Assembly (NCBI GenBank): GCA_027306925.1
Contig: DAHUXW010000121.1
Location: 1 to 45,479 of the forward strand
Reading direction: 5' to 3'
Length of the DNA stretch: 45,479 nucleotides
DNA from: Acidimicrobiaceae bacterium
GTDB lineage: Bacteria; Actinomycetota; Acidimicrobiia; Acidimicrobiales; Bog-793
The position numbers and the translations under genes were made by a program. The first letter of the stretch is position 1. Each line of letters opens with the position of its first letter. The notes beneath the pieces were generated by a model, which saw only the letters and a program-made list of their open reading frames with translations, did no database searches and had not been told where the DNA came from. Below, in pieces: positions 7,192 to 16,055 of the stretch.

Positions 7192-9594
7192 ATGACCGCT
7201 CCGCGCTTCCGAGATGCAGGCCTTCCCGTGGACGAGCGAGTTGAGGACCTGCTCGCCCGCATGACCCTCGACGAGAAGCTTGCGCAGCTCGGGTGCGTCT
7301 GGATCAGCTCGCTGGTCGACCACGACGGGTTCAGCGAGGTCCGGGCGAGGGAGGTCGCGCCGCACGGCATCGGCGAGATGACGCGGCTCTCGGGGGCCAC
7401 GGGCCTGCTTCCCGCCGACACCGCACAGTTGATGAACTCCGTCCAGAGGTACATGGTGGAGCAGACCCGTCTCGGGATCCCCGTCCTTGTCCACGAGGAG
7501 GGAACGGGCGGCTTCCTCGCGCGCGGCGCCACGGTCTTTCCCCAGGCGCTCGGTCTCGCGGCGAGCTTCGACCCCGAGCTCGTCGAGGACGTCGCGACCG
7601 TCATCCGCGAGCAGATGCGCGCCGTCGGGGCCCGCCACTGCCTCGCGCCCGTCCTCGACGTCGCGCGCGACCCGCGCTGGGGTCGCGTCGAGGAGACCTT
7701 CGGGGAGGAGCCCTTTCTCGTCGGCACCCTCGGCGTCGCGTACGTCCGCGGGCTCCAGAGCACGGACGTCGCCGGCGGGGTGCTCGCCACCGGGAAGCAC
7801 TTCCTCGGCCACGCGAGCCCCGAGGGTGGCCGCAACCACGGGCCGATGGTCGTCGGCGAGCGGGACTTGCGCGACTTCTACGGCGAGCCGTTTGCCGTCG
7901 CCATCGCTCAGGCGGGTCTCGCGACCGTGATGAACTCCTACAGCTCGGTCGACGGCCTCGCCCCGGCGGGTTCCCGCCGGATCCTCACCGACCTTCTCCG
8001 CGGCGAGCTCGGCTTCGGAGGGATGGTGGTCGCCGACTACTTCGCGGTCTCGCTCTTGATGACGCACCAGCACGTGGCCGGGGACAAGCGCGGTGCCGCG
8101 GTGCAGGCACTCGAGGCGGGCCTCGACATGGAGCTCCCGGCGACCGACTGCTTCGGGGCGCCGCTGCGCGACGCGATCGCCGACGGCGAGGTCGGCCTTC
8201 CGGTCGTCGACACCGCGGTCCGGCGGGTCCTGCGGGCGAAGTTCGCGCTCGGACTGTTCGAGTCGCCGTACGTCGACCCAGACCGGGCGGCCGCCGCGTT
8301 CGAGACGCCGTCCCAGCGTGCCCTCGCCCGTCGGGCGGCGCAGGAGGCGGTGGTGCTCCTCACGAACGACGGGGTGCTCCCGCTCGCGCCCGGAACACGC
8401 AGCATCGCCGTCGTCGGACCTGGTGCGGACGACGTGCGCCTCCTCCAAGGCGACTACCACTACCCGTCGCACCATCGGAGCGCCGACGGGCCGGTCGAGC
8501 TCGAGAGCGAGGGCGGTGCCGCGCTTCTACTGCTCCCGACCGCGAGCGGGGGCGAGTGGCAGCCCGGCGCCTACTACACGGACCACGTCACGCCGCTCGC
8601 GGGCCTTCGCGCCGCGCTCGGCCCCGACGTGGACGTCGCGTGGGCGCCCGGATGCGCTGTCACCGGAGGCGACCGGAGCGGGATCGCCCCGGCGGCCGAG
8701 CTCGTCGGTGCGGCCGAGGTCGGCATCGTCGTCGTCTCCGGGAGGTCGGGCCTCGGGCGCTCGTCCACGGTCGGCGAAGCGCGTGATGCGACTGACCTCG
8801 GCGTGACCGGTCTCCAGAGCGAGCTCGTGCGCGCCTGCGCGGCGACCGGGACGCCGCTCGTCGTCGTGGTCATGAGCGGACGCGTCCACTCCCTCGTAGA
8901 CGTCGAGCCGCACGCCGCCGCGCTGCTGTACTGCGCGCCACTCGGCGAGGAGGCGGGGACGGCGCTCGCCGACGTCCTCCTCGGCGCGGTGTCGCCGTCC
9001 GGCCGCCTCCCCGTGACGCTTCCGCGAAGTGTCGGTCAGGTGCCGCTCCACGTCGGTCACCGGTCCGGGGGGTCGACGGCGATGTTCTACGGCGAGTACA
9101 GCGATTCGCCGACGAGCCCGCAGTTCGCCTTCGGTCACGGTCTCAGCTACACGAGCGTGGACTACCGGGACCTGCGGATCGTGGCGGGTGACACGCGCGA
9201 CGAGATCGAGGTCCGCTTCGTCCTCGAGAACGTCGGCGGGCGTGCGGCCGCCGAGGTCGCCCAGCTCTACGTCCGCGACCTCGTCGCCTCCGTCGCCCGT
9301 CCGGAGCTCCAGCTCGTCGGATTCGCTCGGATCGACCTCGAGCCCGGTGCGTCGAGCCCCGTGACGTTCCGCGTGCATCCGAGCCGCCTCGCGTTCACCG
9401 ATGCCGACCTCCGCCGGGTCATCGAGCCCGGGGACTTCGCGTTCTCCGTCGGGGCGTCCTCGGTGGACCTCCGCCTCAGCGACGTCGTGGCGATCCCCGG
9501 CGAGAGGGTCGAGTTCCCGCTCTGTGACCTTCGCCCCACGACGGTCGTGCTGGGCGAGCCGCTCCTCCCCCCGGCGGCGGTCGCCCTCGACTGA
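7192..9594 (+). CDS. Glycoside hydrolase family 3 beta-glycosidase, cytoplasmic
   Basis: An 800-residue GH3 enzyme with the three usual parts: an N-terminal TIM-like barrel, an alpha/beta sandwich and a C-terminal fibronectin-III-like domain. The nucleophile is D282 in GMVVADYF, K202-H203 form the GKHFLGH substrate motif, and DPRWGRVEETFGEEPFL (160-176) is the family's signature loop. It has no signal peptide and should hydrolyse imported oligosaccharides or aryl-glycosides inside the cell, giving monosaccharide to the SDR or to glycolysis. ATG 7192 follows GGAAGG. It is the last gene of the LacI-controlled operon. Specificity (glucoside or xyloside) is undecided; the length and domain order fit either. 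Confidence 0.93.
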   Translation: MTAPRFRDAGLPVDERVEDLLARMTLDEKLAQLGCVWISSLVDHDGFSEVRAREVAPHGIGEMTRLSGATGLLPADTAQLMNSVQRYMVEQTRLGIPVLVHEEGTGGFLARGATVFPQALGLAASFDPELVEDVATVIREQMRAVGARHCLAPVLDVARDPRWGRVEETFGEEPFLVGTLGVAYVRGLQSTDVAGGVLATGKHFLGHASPEGGRNHGPMVVGERDLRDFYGEPFAVAIAQAGLATVMNSYSSVDGLAPAGSRRILTDLLRGELGFGGMVVADYFAVSLLMTHQHVAGDKRGAAVQALEAGLDMELPATDCFGAPLRDAIADGEVGLPVVDTAVRRVLRAKFALGLFESPYVDPDRAAAAFETPSQRALARRAAQEAVVLLTNDGVLPLAPGTRSIAVVGPGADDVRLLQGDYHYPSHHRSADGPVELESEGGAALLLLPTASGGEWQPGAYYTDHVTPLAGLRAALGPDVDVAWAPGCAVTGGDRSGIAPAAELVGAAEVGIVVVSGRSGLGRSSTVGEARDATDLGVTGLQSELVRACAATGTPLVVVVMSGRVHSLVDVEPHAAALLYCAPLGEEAGTALADVLLGAVSPSGRLPVTLPRSVGQVPLHVGHRSGGSTAMFYGEYSDSPTSPQFAFGHGLSYTSVDYRDLRIVAGDTRDEIEVRFVLENVGGRAAAEVAQLYVRDLVASVARPELQLVGFARIDLEPGASSPVTFRVHPSRLAFTDADLRRVIEPGDFAFSVGASSVDLRLSDVVAIPGERVEFPLCDLRPTTVVLGEPLLPPAAVALD

Positions 9595-9699
9595 TCGCGC
9601 GCTCCTCCGCGCCCGCAGCGCGAGGTCCGCACCCCCGAATGGTCACGGACAGGATGCGGTCGTAGCCGGACGGCGACAAGGGCGCACCTTGGCCGCGAG

Positions 9700-10671
9700 C
9701 TACCAGGCGTAGTGCTCGGGGGCGGTGCGGTAGCCGGGGAAGATCTCGTCCAGGCGGGTGAGGGCGCTCGCGTCCAGCGTGACGTCGAGCGCACGCAGTG
9801 ATGCGCCGAGATGCTCGTGCGTGCGGGGCCCGACGATGGGGCACGTGACCGCGGGCTGGCGCAGGAGCCACGCGAGCGCGATTTCGCCGGGCTCGTGGCC
9901 GAGCTCGGCGGAGAAGTCCTCGAAGGCCTCGATCTGCGGGCGCATTCGCTCGAGCGTCTCGGCGGCTCGCCCCTCGAGCCGGCGCAAGCCCTCGCGTTGC
10001 TTGCGCAGCACGCCGCCGAGCAGCCCGCCGTGCAACGGCGACCACGGGATCACGCCGATGCCGTAGTGGCGGGCGGCGGGGAGCACCTCGAGCTCGAGCT
10101 CGCGCACGACGAGGTTGTAGATCGACTGCTCGCTGACGAGGCCCGCGAAGTGCCGCTCGGCGGCCGCGCCCTGCGCCTGGGCCATATGCCAGCCGGCGAA
10201 GTTGCTGCTGCCGGCGTAGAGGACCTTGCCCTGCTGGACGGCGACCTCGACCGCCTGCCAGATCTCCTCCCAGGGAGTCTCGCGGTCGACGTGGTGGAAC
10301 TGGTAGAGGTCGACGTAGTCGGTCTGCAGCCTCGTGAGGCTGGCGTCGAGGGCGCGGCGGATGTTGAGCGCGGAGAGCTTGGACTCGTTGGGCCACTCGC
10401 CCATCGCGCCATAGAGCTTGGTGGCAAGGACGGTCTTCTCCCGCCGCCCGCCGCCCTTGTTGAACCAGCGGCCGATCAACTCCTCGGTCGCGCCCGGGCC
10501 GAGCTCGCCGCCGTAGCGATTGGCGGTGTCGAAGAAGTTGATCCCGGCGTCGTGGGCCGCGTCCATTATCGCGTGGGCGTGGTCCTCGGGCGTGAGTCCG
10601 CCGAAGTTCATGGTTCCGAGGCAGAGGCGGCTGACCAGAAGGCCCGAGCGCCCGAGGTGGGTGTAGTCCAT
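9700..10671 (-). CDS. Aldo/keto reductase
   Basis: A 323-residue NADP-dependent aldo/keto reductase (TIM barrel) in the potassium-channel beta-subunit/YghZ-like branch. The catalytic tetrad is visible as D48 and Y53 (FFDTANRYG), K85 (LATKLYG) and H126 (LYQFHHVD). The phosphate-binding end has IVGPRTHEHL. It starts at ATG 10671 and converges with the GH3 gene. It probably reduces aldehydes or sugars, but nothing ties it to a specific pathway. Confidence 0.93.
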   Translation of the reverse strand: MDYTHLGRSGLLVSRLCLGTMNFGGLTPEDHAHAIMDAAHDAGINFFDTANRYGGELGPGATEELIGRWFNKGGGRREKTVLATKLYGAMGEWPNESKLSALNIRRALDASLTRLQTDYVDLYQFHHVDRETPWEEIWQAVEVAVQQGKVLYAGSSNFAGWHMAQAQGAAAERHFAGLVSEQSIYNLVVRELELEVLPAARHYGIGVIPWSPLHGGLLGGVLRKQREGLRRLEGRAAETLERMRPQIEAFEDFSAELGHEPGEIALAWLLRQPAVTCPIVGPRTHEHLGASLRALDVTLDASALTRLDEIFPGYRTAPEHYAW

Positions 10672-10843
10672 GCACCGGGCTTACCAGCCGGTCCGGGCCA
10701 CTGTCCACCGCACGCCCGGCCGACGCGCACGTCCGCCCCGAGCGCGCCGGTGCGCCCGTCACGCACGTGTCGGGCGGGCTCCGTCGGCGAGGCTCGTGGC
10801 GGCCACCCGGCAGTCTGAGACGGGCACCCGGACACCGCGCACG

Positions 10844-11116
10844 TCACCCACGAGCACCTCTCCCGTCCGGGTCGACCGGCGCCGTCGCCGAGGACGGGCT
10901 CGCGCGGCCATCGGGTGCCGGCGTGGTCGCCCGCGGTCGTACGGCGGGCCGGCCGTGGCCATCGCCCCCGTACTCCTCCTGGAGGCCACCATCGCCGGGG
11001 TGGAGGAGGCGGGCGACGGCCGACCGCCCGTCGCCGGAGGTCCGGAGCAGGACGTAGGAGACCATGTAGCCGGCGAGCAGCGCGACGAGGATGGGGATCC
11101 AGATCCACATGGACAT
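10844..11116 (-). CDS. Small single-pass membrane protein
   Basis: A 90-residue ORF with an N-terminal hydrophobic helix (MWIWIPILVALLAGYMVSYV) followed by a polar, Arg/Pro-rich cytoplasmic tail. ATG 11116 has GAAAGGA about seven bases upstream, and the helix starts at once, which is why I accept it despite its size. I do not recognise the family. It stands alone; neighbouring genes give no clue to its role. Confidence 0.5.
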   Translation of the reverse strand: MSMWIWIPILVALLAGYMVSYVLLRTSGDGRSAVARLLHPGDGGLQEEYGGDGHGRPAVRPRATTPAPDGRASPSSATAPVDPDGRGARG

Positions 11117-11311
11117 GGCGGTCCTTTCGTGTCAGCGGCGTGAATTCCCGATCACCGGAGCGCCCGGTTCGGCAGCGGTCCTTGTGCGCCCGTTCCTCGA
11201 GCAGGCTGGCTTGAACGTTCAGCCAGGGTCGAGGACGAGCCGCCCCTGATCACGAAGGACCTCGGGAGCACATCCCCGGACGAGACGCTCACCCGCCACC
11301 CTACGGGCAAC

Positions 11312-11803
11312 TTGACGCCGTCGAAGTTCCTCTCCGAGCTCGCCCTGTTGAAGTCGGACGCGGCGGCGAGCCACGCGCTCGAGTCGACGAACGACGACGT
11401 CGCGAGCATGGCAGCGGTGTTCTCACAGCTGAGCGGGGCCGGCGGGAAGCTCGGAGGGCTCGCGCACTCCTTGGTGGGCGGGAAGGCCGGCGGAACTGCA
11501 CTGCTCGCCTACTCGGCGGCCTTCCCGCCCACCGTCGGTGCGAACGGCCACGCGACCGCGGCCCCGGGCACGCTCGTGCTCTCGCCCGCGATGCGGGTGG
11601 GCACGTCGGCGATCCGGCTCACCTACCTGGACGTCGTCATCAATAAGGGGGCTGCTGTCGGCGGTCCCGACGTTCGCGCAGTGGACCCGCGGGCCGCCGT
11701 GCCCGGGTGGAAGCTCGTCGCGAACGCCGCGACGGTCGCGACGATGTCGTTCCGGTACAACGGCTGGGCCTACCCCATCACCGCGACCGGGGCGTGCGCG
11801 TAG
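11312..11803 (+). CDS. Hypothetical protein, possibly missing its 5' end
   Basis: The frame from TTG 11312 encodes 163 residues ending in YNGWAYPITATGACA. The codons are strongly GC3-biased, so it looks like real coding sequence. The same frame stays open upstream to TGA 11141-11143 with coding-like codons (for example LITKDLGSTSPDETLTRH) but has no ATG or GTG start there, and the TTG has no convincing ribosome-binding site. It may therefore be a remnant of a longer, perhaps secreted, protein. I do not recognise the family. Confidence 0.4.
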   Translation: MTPSKFLSELALLKSDAAASHALESTNDDVASMAAVFSQLSGAGGKLGGLAHSLVGGKAGGTALLAYSAAFPPTVGANGHATAAPGTLVLSPAMRVGTSAIRLTYLDVVINKGAAVGGPDVRAVDPRAAVPGWKLVANAATVATMSFRYNGWAYPITATGACA

Positions 11804-11904
11804 CTACCGCCGGCACGACGGCGCCCTCGCCGGCGGCTGCCGCGGGCGAGCGCTTCGGCGGCGTCGGCCGCCGGGTCACCGGCGGTTCGCCGACATTCGA
11901 GGTG

Positions 11905-14463
11905 CTACTCCGTCGAGATCGCCCGGAGCACGTCGAGGCGCGCCGCACGCCGCCCGGGGGCGGCGCCGGCTGCGACCCCGGCGATCCCGGCGAGCACCGC
12001 GACGGCGACGAGGCGCGTGAACGGGATGGACAGGCTCGTGATGCCCGAGGAACGGAGCGCGGCGACCATCGCCCACCCGAGGACGGTCCCGACCACCAGA
12101 ACCTCGAGCGCGCCGAGGAGCGAGATCACGAGCGACTCGGCGCGCACGGTCGCGCCGAGCTGGCGTCGGGTCATCCCGACGGCGCGAAGCAGGCCGAGCT
12201 CGTGGGTGCGCTCGTAGACGGACAGGGCGAGGGTGTTCGCGATTCCGATGAGCGCGATGAGCAGCGCGAGCGCGAGCAGGCCGTACACGAGGTTGAGCAT
12301 CTGGTCGACCTGAGCGGACTGGTTGGCCTTGAACTGCGCCTGGTCCATCAAGGTCGCGTTCGGATAGTGCGCGATCACGCCTTCGACGGCGGACCTTCCC
12401 GCCGCCGTCGTCACGCCGGGTGCGACCTTCACGTAGATCTGGAAGTCGAGGTTCAGCGGGAAGTTCTGCCGCGCCGCGGCGACGGTCAGCACGTAGTCGC
12501 CCGCCATCTGGCGCGCCGAGTAGATCGCCTCGACGTGGAAGACCCGCACGCCGGTGGTCGGGAACGTCACCCGGACCGCGCTGTCGAGGCGCAGGTGGTG
12601 GTCGGCCGCCGCCTGGGTCGACACCGCGATCCCCTGCGCGGTCATGCGCCCGAGGTTCCCGGCAGTCACGCCGACGTCGAAGAGATCGTCGACGTGGCGG
12701 GGGTCCGCGGCGAGGATCGTCGTCGGCGACCCGTAGAGCCTCGCCATCCCACCGCTCACACCCGTGACCGCGCTCACTTGCGGGAGGCGCGCGAGCGAGC
12801 GTGCGAGGTCCGGGCTGAAGCCGCTCGAACCGCCTGCGACGCCACCGCTGCTCACGACGTAGTCGGCCCGCATCGCCCTGTTCACGACGTCGTTGATCGA
12901 CGCCTTCGTGGACGCGGCGACGACGTTCATGAGCGCGACGACGGCGACGCCCACCATGAGCGCGGACGCGGTCGCAGAGGTGCGCGCCGGGTTGCGGAGC
13001 GCGTTGTGCCGCGCGAGCGTCCCGGGCACGCTCCGCCAGGCGAGCGGTGCGCCGATCGCCGCGCTCGCGGGGCGCGCAACGAGCGGCCCGAGCAGGGCGA
13101 GTCCGACGAAGAGCACCGCGGCGCCGCCGCCGACGAACGCGACCCTCGCGGGCACCGACGCGAACAGGCCGGTTCCGAGCACGGCGGCGCCGATCGCCGA
13201 GGTCCCCGAGCCGCCGAGCACGCGCGCCGCAAGGTGCGGCGCCGCGTCGATGCCGACCTCCTGGAGCACCGCGACCGGCGCGACGCGCGCGGCGCGACGA
13301 GCGGGGAGGAGCGCGGACAGGACCGTCACCCCGGTGCCGAGCGCGAGGCAGACGACGACCGTGCGCGCGGCGAGGACGAGGCCGGTCGCGGGGATCGCGA
13401 TGCCCAGCGCGGCGAGCAGCGCCTTGAGCGCCCCGGCGAGGCCGAGGCCCACGACGAGGCCGCCGGCGGAGGCGACGATCCCGATGACGCACGCTTCTCC
13501 GAGAACCGAGGCGGTTACCTGGGCCCGGCTCGCGCCGACGGCGCGGAGCAGCGCGAGCTCCCGCATTCGCTGCGCGACGACGATCGTGAAGGTGTTGAAG
13601 ATGAGGAACGAGCCGACGAAGAGCGCGATCAGCGCGAACACGATGAGCACGGTATTGAAGAAGCCGAGCGCCTGGTGCACCGCGTCCTGGCCCTCTCGCG
13701 TGACCGCCTGGCCGCTCACGACCTCGACGCCGGGGGTGTGGATGGCGGCTTGTACGCGCTGGACGAGCGTACTGCGGCCGACCCCGGGTGTCGCCTGCAC
13801 GTCGATCTGGTCGACCTTGCCGGGCTGCCCGAGCACACGCGCCGCGGTCGCGGGGGTGAAGGCGGTGATCGACGCGCCGAGCGGGCTGTCCGCGCTCCCC
13901 CACGTCGCGATCCCGGTGATCGTGAAGCGCGCCGGCGCGAGCTTGGTCAGCACGAGCACGCGGTCGCCGACGTGTAGGTGGCCGACGTCGGCCGAGTGCT
14001 TGTCGACCACGATCTCGTCGCTCGCGCTCGGCGCCCGGCCACCCGGCAGGAGCTCGAGCGGGTTCAGTGCCCTCACGTCGATCCACGCCTCCCCGAGCGT
14101 GGGTGGGCCGTTCGTCGCCGTGCCGATCGCCTTGCCGTCGCTGCCGACGAGCTGCGCGTAGCCCTCGATGCCAGCCGCGACCGCGTCGACCCCGGGAACC
14201 GCCTTCACGGTCCGGACGAGGGACGCGTCGATGGGCTCGCGTTGGCTCGTGAAGCTCGCTCCGGGGTCGTACGCCTGCGCGCCACGGACGATCGCGTCGG
14301 TCGACTGGTAGATGGAGCTGTAGAGGCCGTCGAAGCTCCGTGAGATCGTGTCGGTGAGGACGAGTGTGGCGCTCATGAACGAGACGCCGAGCAGCACGGC
14401 GAGCGCGGTCAGCCCGTAGCGCACCTTGTGACCGACGACTCCCTTCCAGGAAATGCGCCACAT
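11905..14463 (-). CDS. ABC exporter permease with two FtsX domains
   Basis: An 852-residue membrane protein made of two FtsX/MacB-type halves. Helix 1 lies at about residues 17-37 (LTALAVLLGVSFMSATLVLT); large extracellular loops follow each half, and four-helix blocks contain the typical MRELALLRAVGASRAQVTA and HELGLLRAVGMTRRQLGATV loops that contact the ATPase. It is the membrane part of a LolCDE/SalXY-like exporter whose ATPase is encoded 56 bases upstream (14520-15290). ATG 14463 follows GAAAGGC. Cargo is unknown; the family moves lipoproteins or peptides or performs mechanotransmission. Confidence 0.92.
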   Translation of the reverse strand: MWRISWKGVVGHKVRYGLTALAVLLGVSFMSATLVLTDTISRSFDGLYSSIYQSTDAIVRGAQAYDPGASFTSQREPIDASLVRTVKAVPGVDAVAAGIEGYAQLVGSDGKAIGTATNGPPTLGEAWIDVRALNPLELLPGGRAPSASDEIVVDKHSADVGHLHVGDRVLVLTKLAPARFTITGIATWGSADSPLGASITAFTPATAARVLGQPGKVDQIDVQATPGVGRSTLVQRVQAAIHTPGVEVVSGQAVTREGQDAVHQALGFFNTVLIVFALIALFVGSFLIFNTFTIVVAQRMRELALLRAVGASRAQVTASVLGEACVIGIVASAGGLVVGLGLAGALKALLAALGIAIPATGLVLAARTVVVCLALGTGVTVLSALLPARRAARVAPVAVLQEVGIDAAPHLAARVLGGSGTSAIGAAVLGTGLFASVPARVAFVGGGAAVLFVGLALLGPLVARPASAAIGAPLAWRSVPGTLARHNALRNPARTSATASALMVGVAVVALMNVVAASTKASINDVVNRAMRADYVVSSGGVAGGSSGFSPDLARSLARLPQVSAVTGVSGGMARLYGSPTTILAADPRHVDDLFDVGVTAGNLGRMTAQGIAVSTQAAADHHLRLDSAVRVTFPTTGVRVFHVEAIYSARQMAGDYVLTVAAARQNFPLNLDFQIYVKVAPGVTTAAGRSAVEGVIAHYPNATLMDQAQFKANQSAQVDQMLNLVYGLLALALLIALIGIANTLALSVYERTHELGLLRAVGMTRRQLGATVRAESLVISLLGALEVLVVGTVLGWAMVAALRSSGITSLSIPFTRLVAVAVLAGIAGVAAGAAPGRRAARLDVLRAISTE

Positions 14464-14519
14464 GGCCGTTCGCCTTTCGTGCGACGTTCGCCGTGCCGGT
14501 TCCGGTCGCGGATCGCGGG

Positions 14520-15290
14520 TCAGGTCTCGAGCGCCCGGATCGCGTCGAGCACCGAATCGGTGGTCGGGCGCACGAGCTCGCGGACCACGCGGCCGTCGGC
14601 GAGGAACAGCACGCGGTCCGAGAAGCTGGCGGCGTGGGCGTCGTGGGTCACCATCACCACGCTCTGGCCGTAGTCGTCGACCGCGCCGCGGATCCGGCGC
14701 AGCAGCTCCCGCGCGGCGTGCGAGTCGAGGTTGCCGGTGGGCTCGTCGGCGAACAGCAGGTCCGGTCGGGTGACGAGCGCCCTCGCGGTCGCGACGCGCT
14801 GCTGTTGACCACCCGAGAGCTCGGCCGGTCGGTGAGCGAGCCGGTCGGCGATGCCGAGCGAGCTGGTGAGCTCCTCGAGCCAGTCGCGCTCCGCTCGCCG
14901 GCCCGCCAAGGTGAGCGGGAGGACGATGTTCTCGCGCGCGCTCAAGGTCGGGACGAGGTTGAAGGCCTGGAAGACGAAGCCGATGCGGTCCCGCCGGAGC
15001 TCGGTCATCGCCTTGTCGCCGAGCGTCCCGAGGTCGGTCTCTCCGAGGATCACCCGACCCTCTGTCAGTCGGTCGAGCCCGGCGAGGCAGTGGAGCAGCG
15101 TCGACTTGCCCGATCCGGAGGGCCCCATGATCGCGGCGAACTCACCGCGGGCGAACTCGGCTGTCACGCCGTCGAGCGCGCGGACCGCGGTCTCGTTCTT
15201 GCCGTAGACCTTGACGCCGGCGACGATGCGCGCAGCGGGCGCGGCGAGACCCGGTCGCTCGAGGGCGAGCTGGTGGCGTGCGGAGATCAT
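14520..15290 (-). CDS. ABC exporter ATPase, LolD/MacB type
   Basis: A 256-residue ATP-binding subunit. Walker A is GPSGSGKST, the Q-loop region is IGFVFQAFNLVPTLSA, the signature is LSGGQQQR and Walker B is LLFADEPTGNLD, followed by the H-loop VTHDAHA. This pattern is specific to the FtsE/LolD/MacB class. It drives the two-domain FtsX permease encoded just downstream. ATG 15290 lies behind GAGGAGGG. A run of four 14-bp repeats sits about 240 bases upstream and may belong to its control region. Confidence 0.95.
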   Translation of the reverse strand: MISARHQLALERPGLAAPAARIVAGVKVYGKNETAVRALDGVTAEFARGEFAAIMGPSGSGKSTLLHCLAGLDRLTEGRVILGETDLGTLGDKAMTELRRDRIGFVFQAFNLVPTLSARENIVLPLTLAGRRAERDWLEELTSSLGIADRLAHRPAELSGGQQQRVATARALVTRPDLLFADEPTGNLDSHAARELLRRIRGAVDDYGQSVVMVTHDAHAASFSDRVLFLADGRVVRELVRPTTDSVLDAIRALET

Positions 15291-15531
15291 CGGTGCCGAC
15301 CCTCCTCGACAGCTCGCACGCCGGAAGGCGCGCGCTCACTGCGCAGCATCCGCCCTCGCCCGGCGCCGCCGCCAGAGGCGAAGGTCGCACGGTGCGGAGC
15401 GCGCCGGCGGTGGCGCAGGGTCAGGTCCACGGGAGCTCGAGCGCGGGACGGTCGTGGTCGGCACGAGCGACGAGACCGAGGAGGGGGCCCTGCTGGACGT
15501 CGGGGTCGACGCCGCGCGACGCCGGGACCTC

Positions 15532-15587
15532 TCCGTCAGACGTGCTCTGTCAGACGTGCTCTGTCAGACGTGCTCCGTCAGACGTGC
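15532..15587. repeat. Four tandem 14-bp repeats in a gene-free stretch
   Basis: The unit TCYGTCAGACGTGC occurs four times head to tail at 15532, 15546, 15560 and 15574; only the third base varies (C,T,T,C). The core GTCAGAC is nearly self-complementary. The repeats lie in the 347-base gap 15291-15637, which I judge non-coding: the ORFs through it are repeat-driven. They are upstream of the ABC ATPase start and downstream of the PH-like gene, so they could be operator repeats or simply a variable-number tandem repeat. Confidence 0.85.
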
Positions 15588-15637
15588 TCGGACCGGCCGC
15601 GTGCGGCGCGCGAGCGCCGATCGCGGCGATCTCGCGC

Positions 15638-15988
15638 TCAGGTGTGGTGAGGCAGGCGGGCGAGCACCGCCTCGGGGTTCTCGCAGCCGACGACCCATTC
15701 GTCGTAGTCGGCGCCCTCGAACTCGAGCAGCAGCCCGCGCGGCGTGCCGTGGTGCACGGCGGCGAAGATCTTCGTCCCGCCGTCGAGGATCGTTCCCACC
15801 TCGGCGACGCCGGGGAGGCGCTCGCCGATCTTCCAGCCGTGGTCCGCAGGCTCGTGGGCGTCCTCGAGCACCGCGACCCGGCGGAGCGACGACACCGGAG
15901 CCCGCGGGTCGCGGTGCACCGACGCGGCCTTCTCGCCCAGCGAGAGACGAAGCACGATCTCGTCGCCGTCCACCTCGAGCTCCGCCAT
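15638..15988 (-). CDS. Conserved PH-like domain protein of unknown function
   Basis: A 116-residue cytoplasmic protein with the pattern of a small actinobacterial family thought to have a pleckstrin-homology-like fold: an opening VDGDEIVLRLSLGEKAAS, then DPRAPVSSLRRVAVLEDA, a PGVAEVGT turn, and a closing CENPEAVLARL segment. ATG 15988 has GAGGAGGGG upstream. It diverges from an HTH regulator across 67 AT-rich bases, so the two may share a control region. No enzymatic residues are evident. Confidence 0.75.
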   Translation of the reverse strand: MAELEVDGDEIVLRLSLGEKAASVHRDPRAPVSSLRRVAVLEDAHEPADHGWKIGERLPGVAEVGTILDGGTKIFAAVHHGTPRGLLLEFEGADYDEWVVGCENPEAVLARLPHHT

Positions 15989-16006
15989 CGCCCCTCCTCG
16001 CGTCGA

Positions 16007-16034
16007 TTGATCACGTTTGTGCTATTGATATCAG
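16007..16034 (+). promoter_or_regulatory. Candidate promoter of the HTH regulator-hydrolase pair
   Basis: TTGATC (16007-16012) and TATCAG (16029-16034), 16 bases apart, lie in an AT-rich gap between divergent genes. The -10 overlaps TGATATCA (16026-16033), an 8-bp palindrome that could be the regulator's own operator. Only partial matches to consensus, so this is tentative. Confidence 0.3.
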
Positions 16035-16055
16035 AAATGGGAGCGAAATGCTAGA

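Noticed and set aside
11876-14461. 861-residue open frame antisense-shifted over the FtsX permease
   Set aside because: It reads as low-complexity Arg/Ala protein, shares the strand and location of the real permease in another frame, and is a GC-bias shadow.
15532-15587. Possible CRISPR array
   Set aside because: The 14-bp units are directly adjacent with no spacers, and there are no cas genes.
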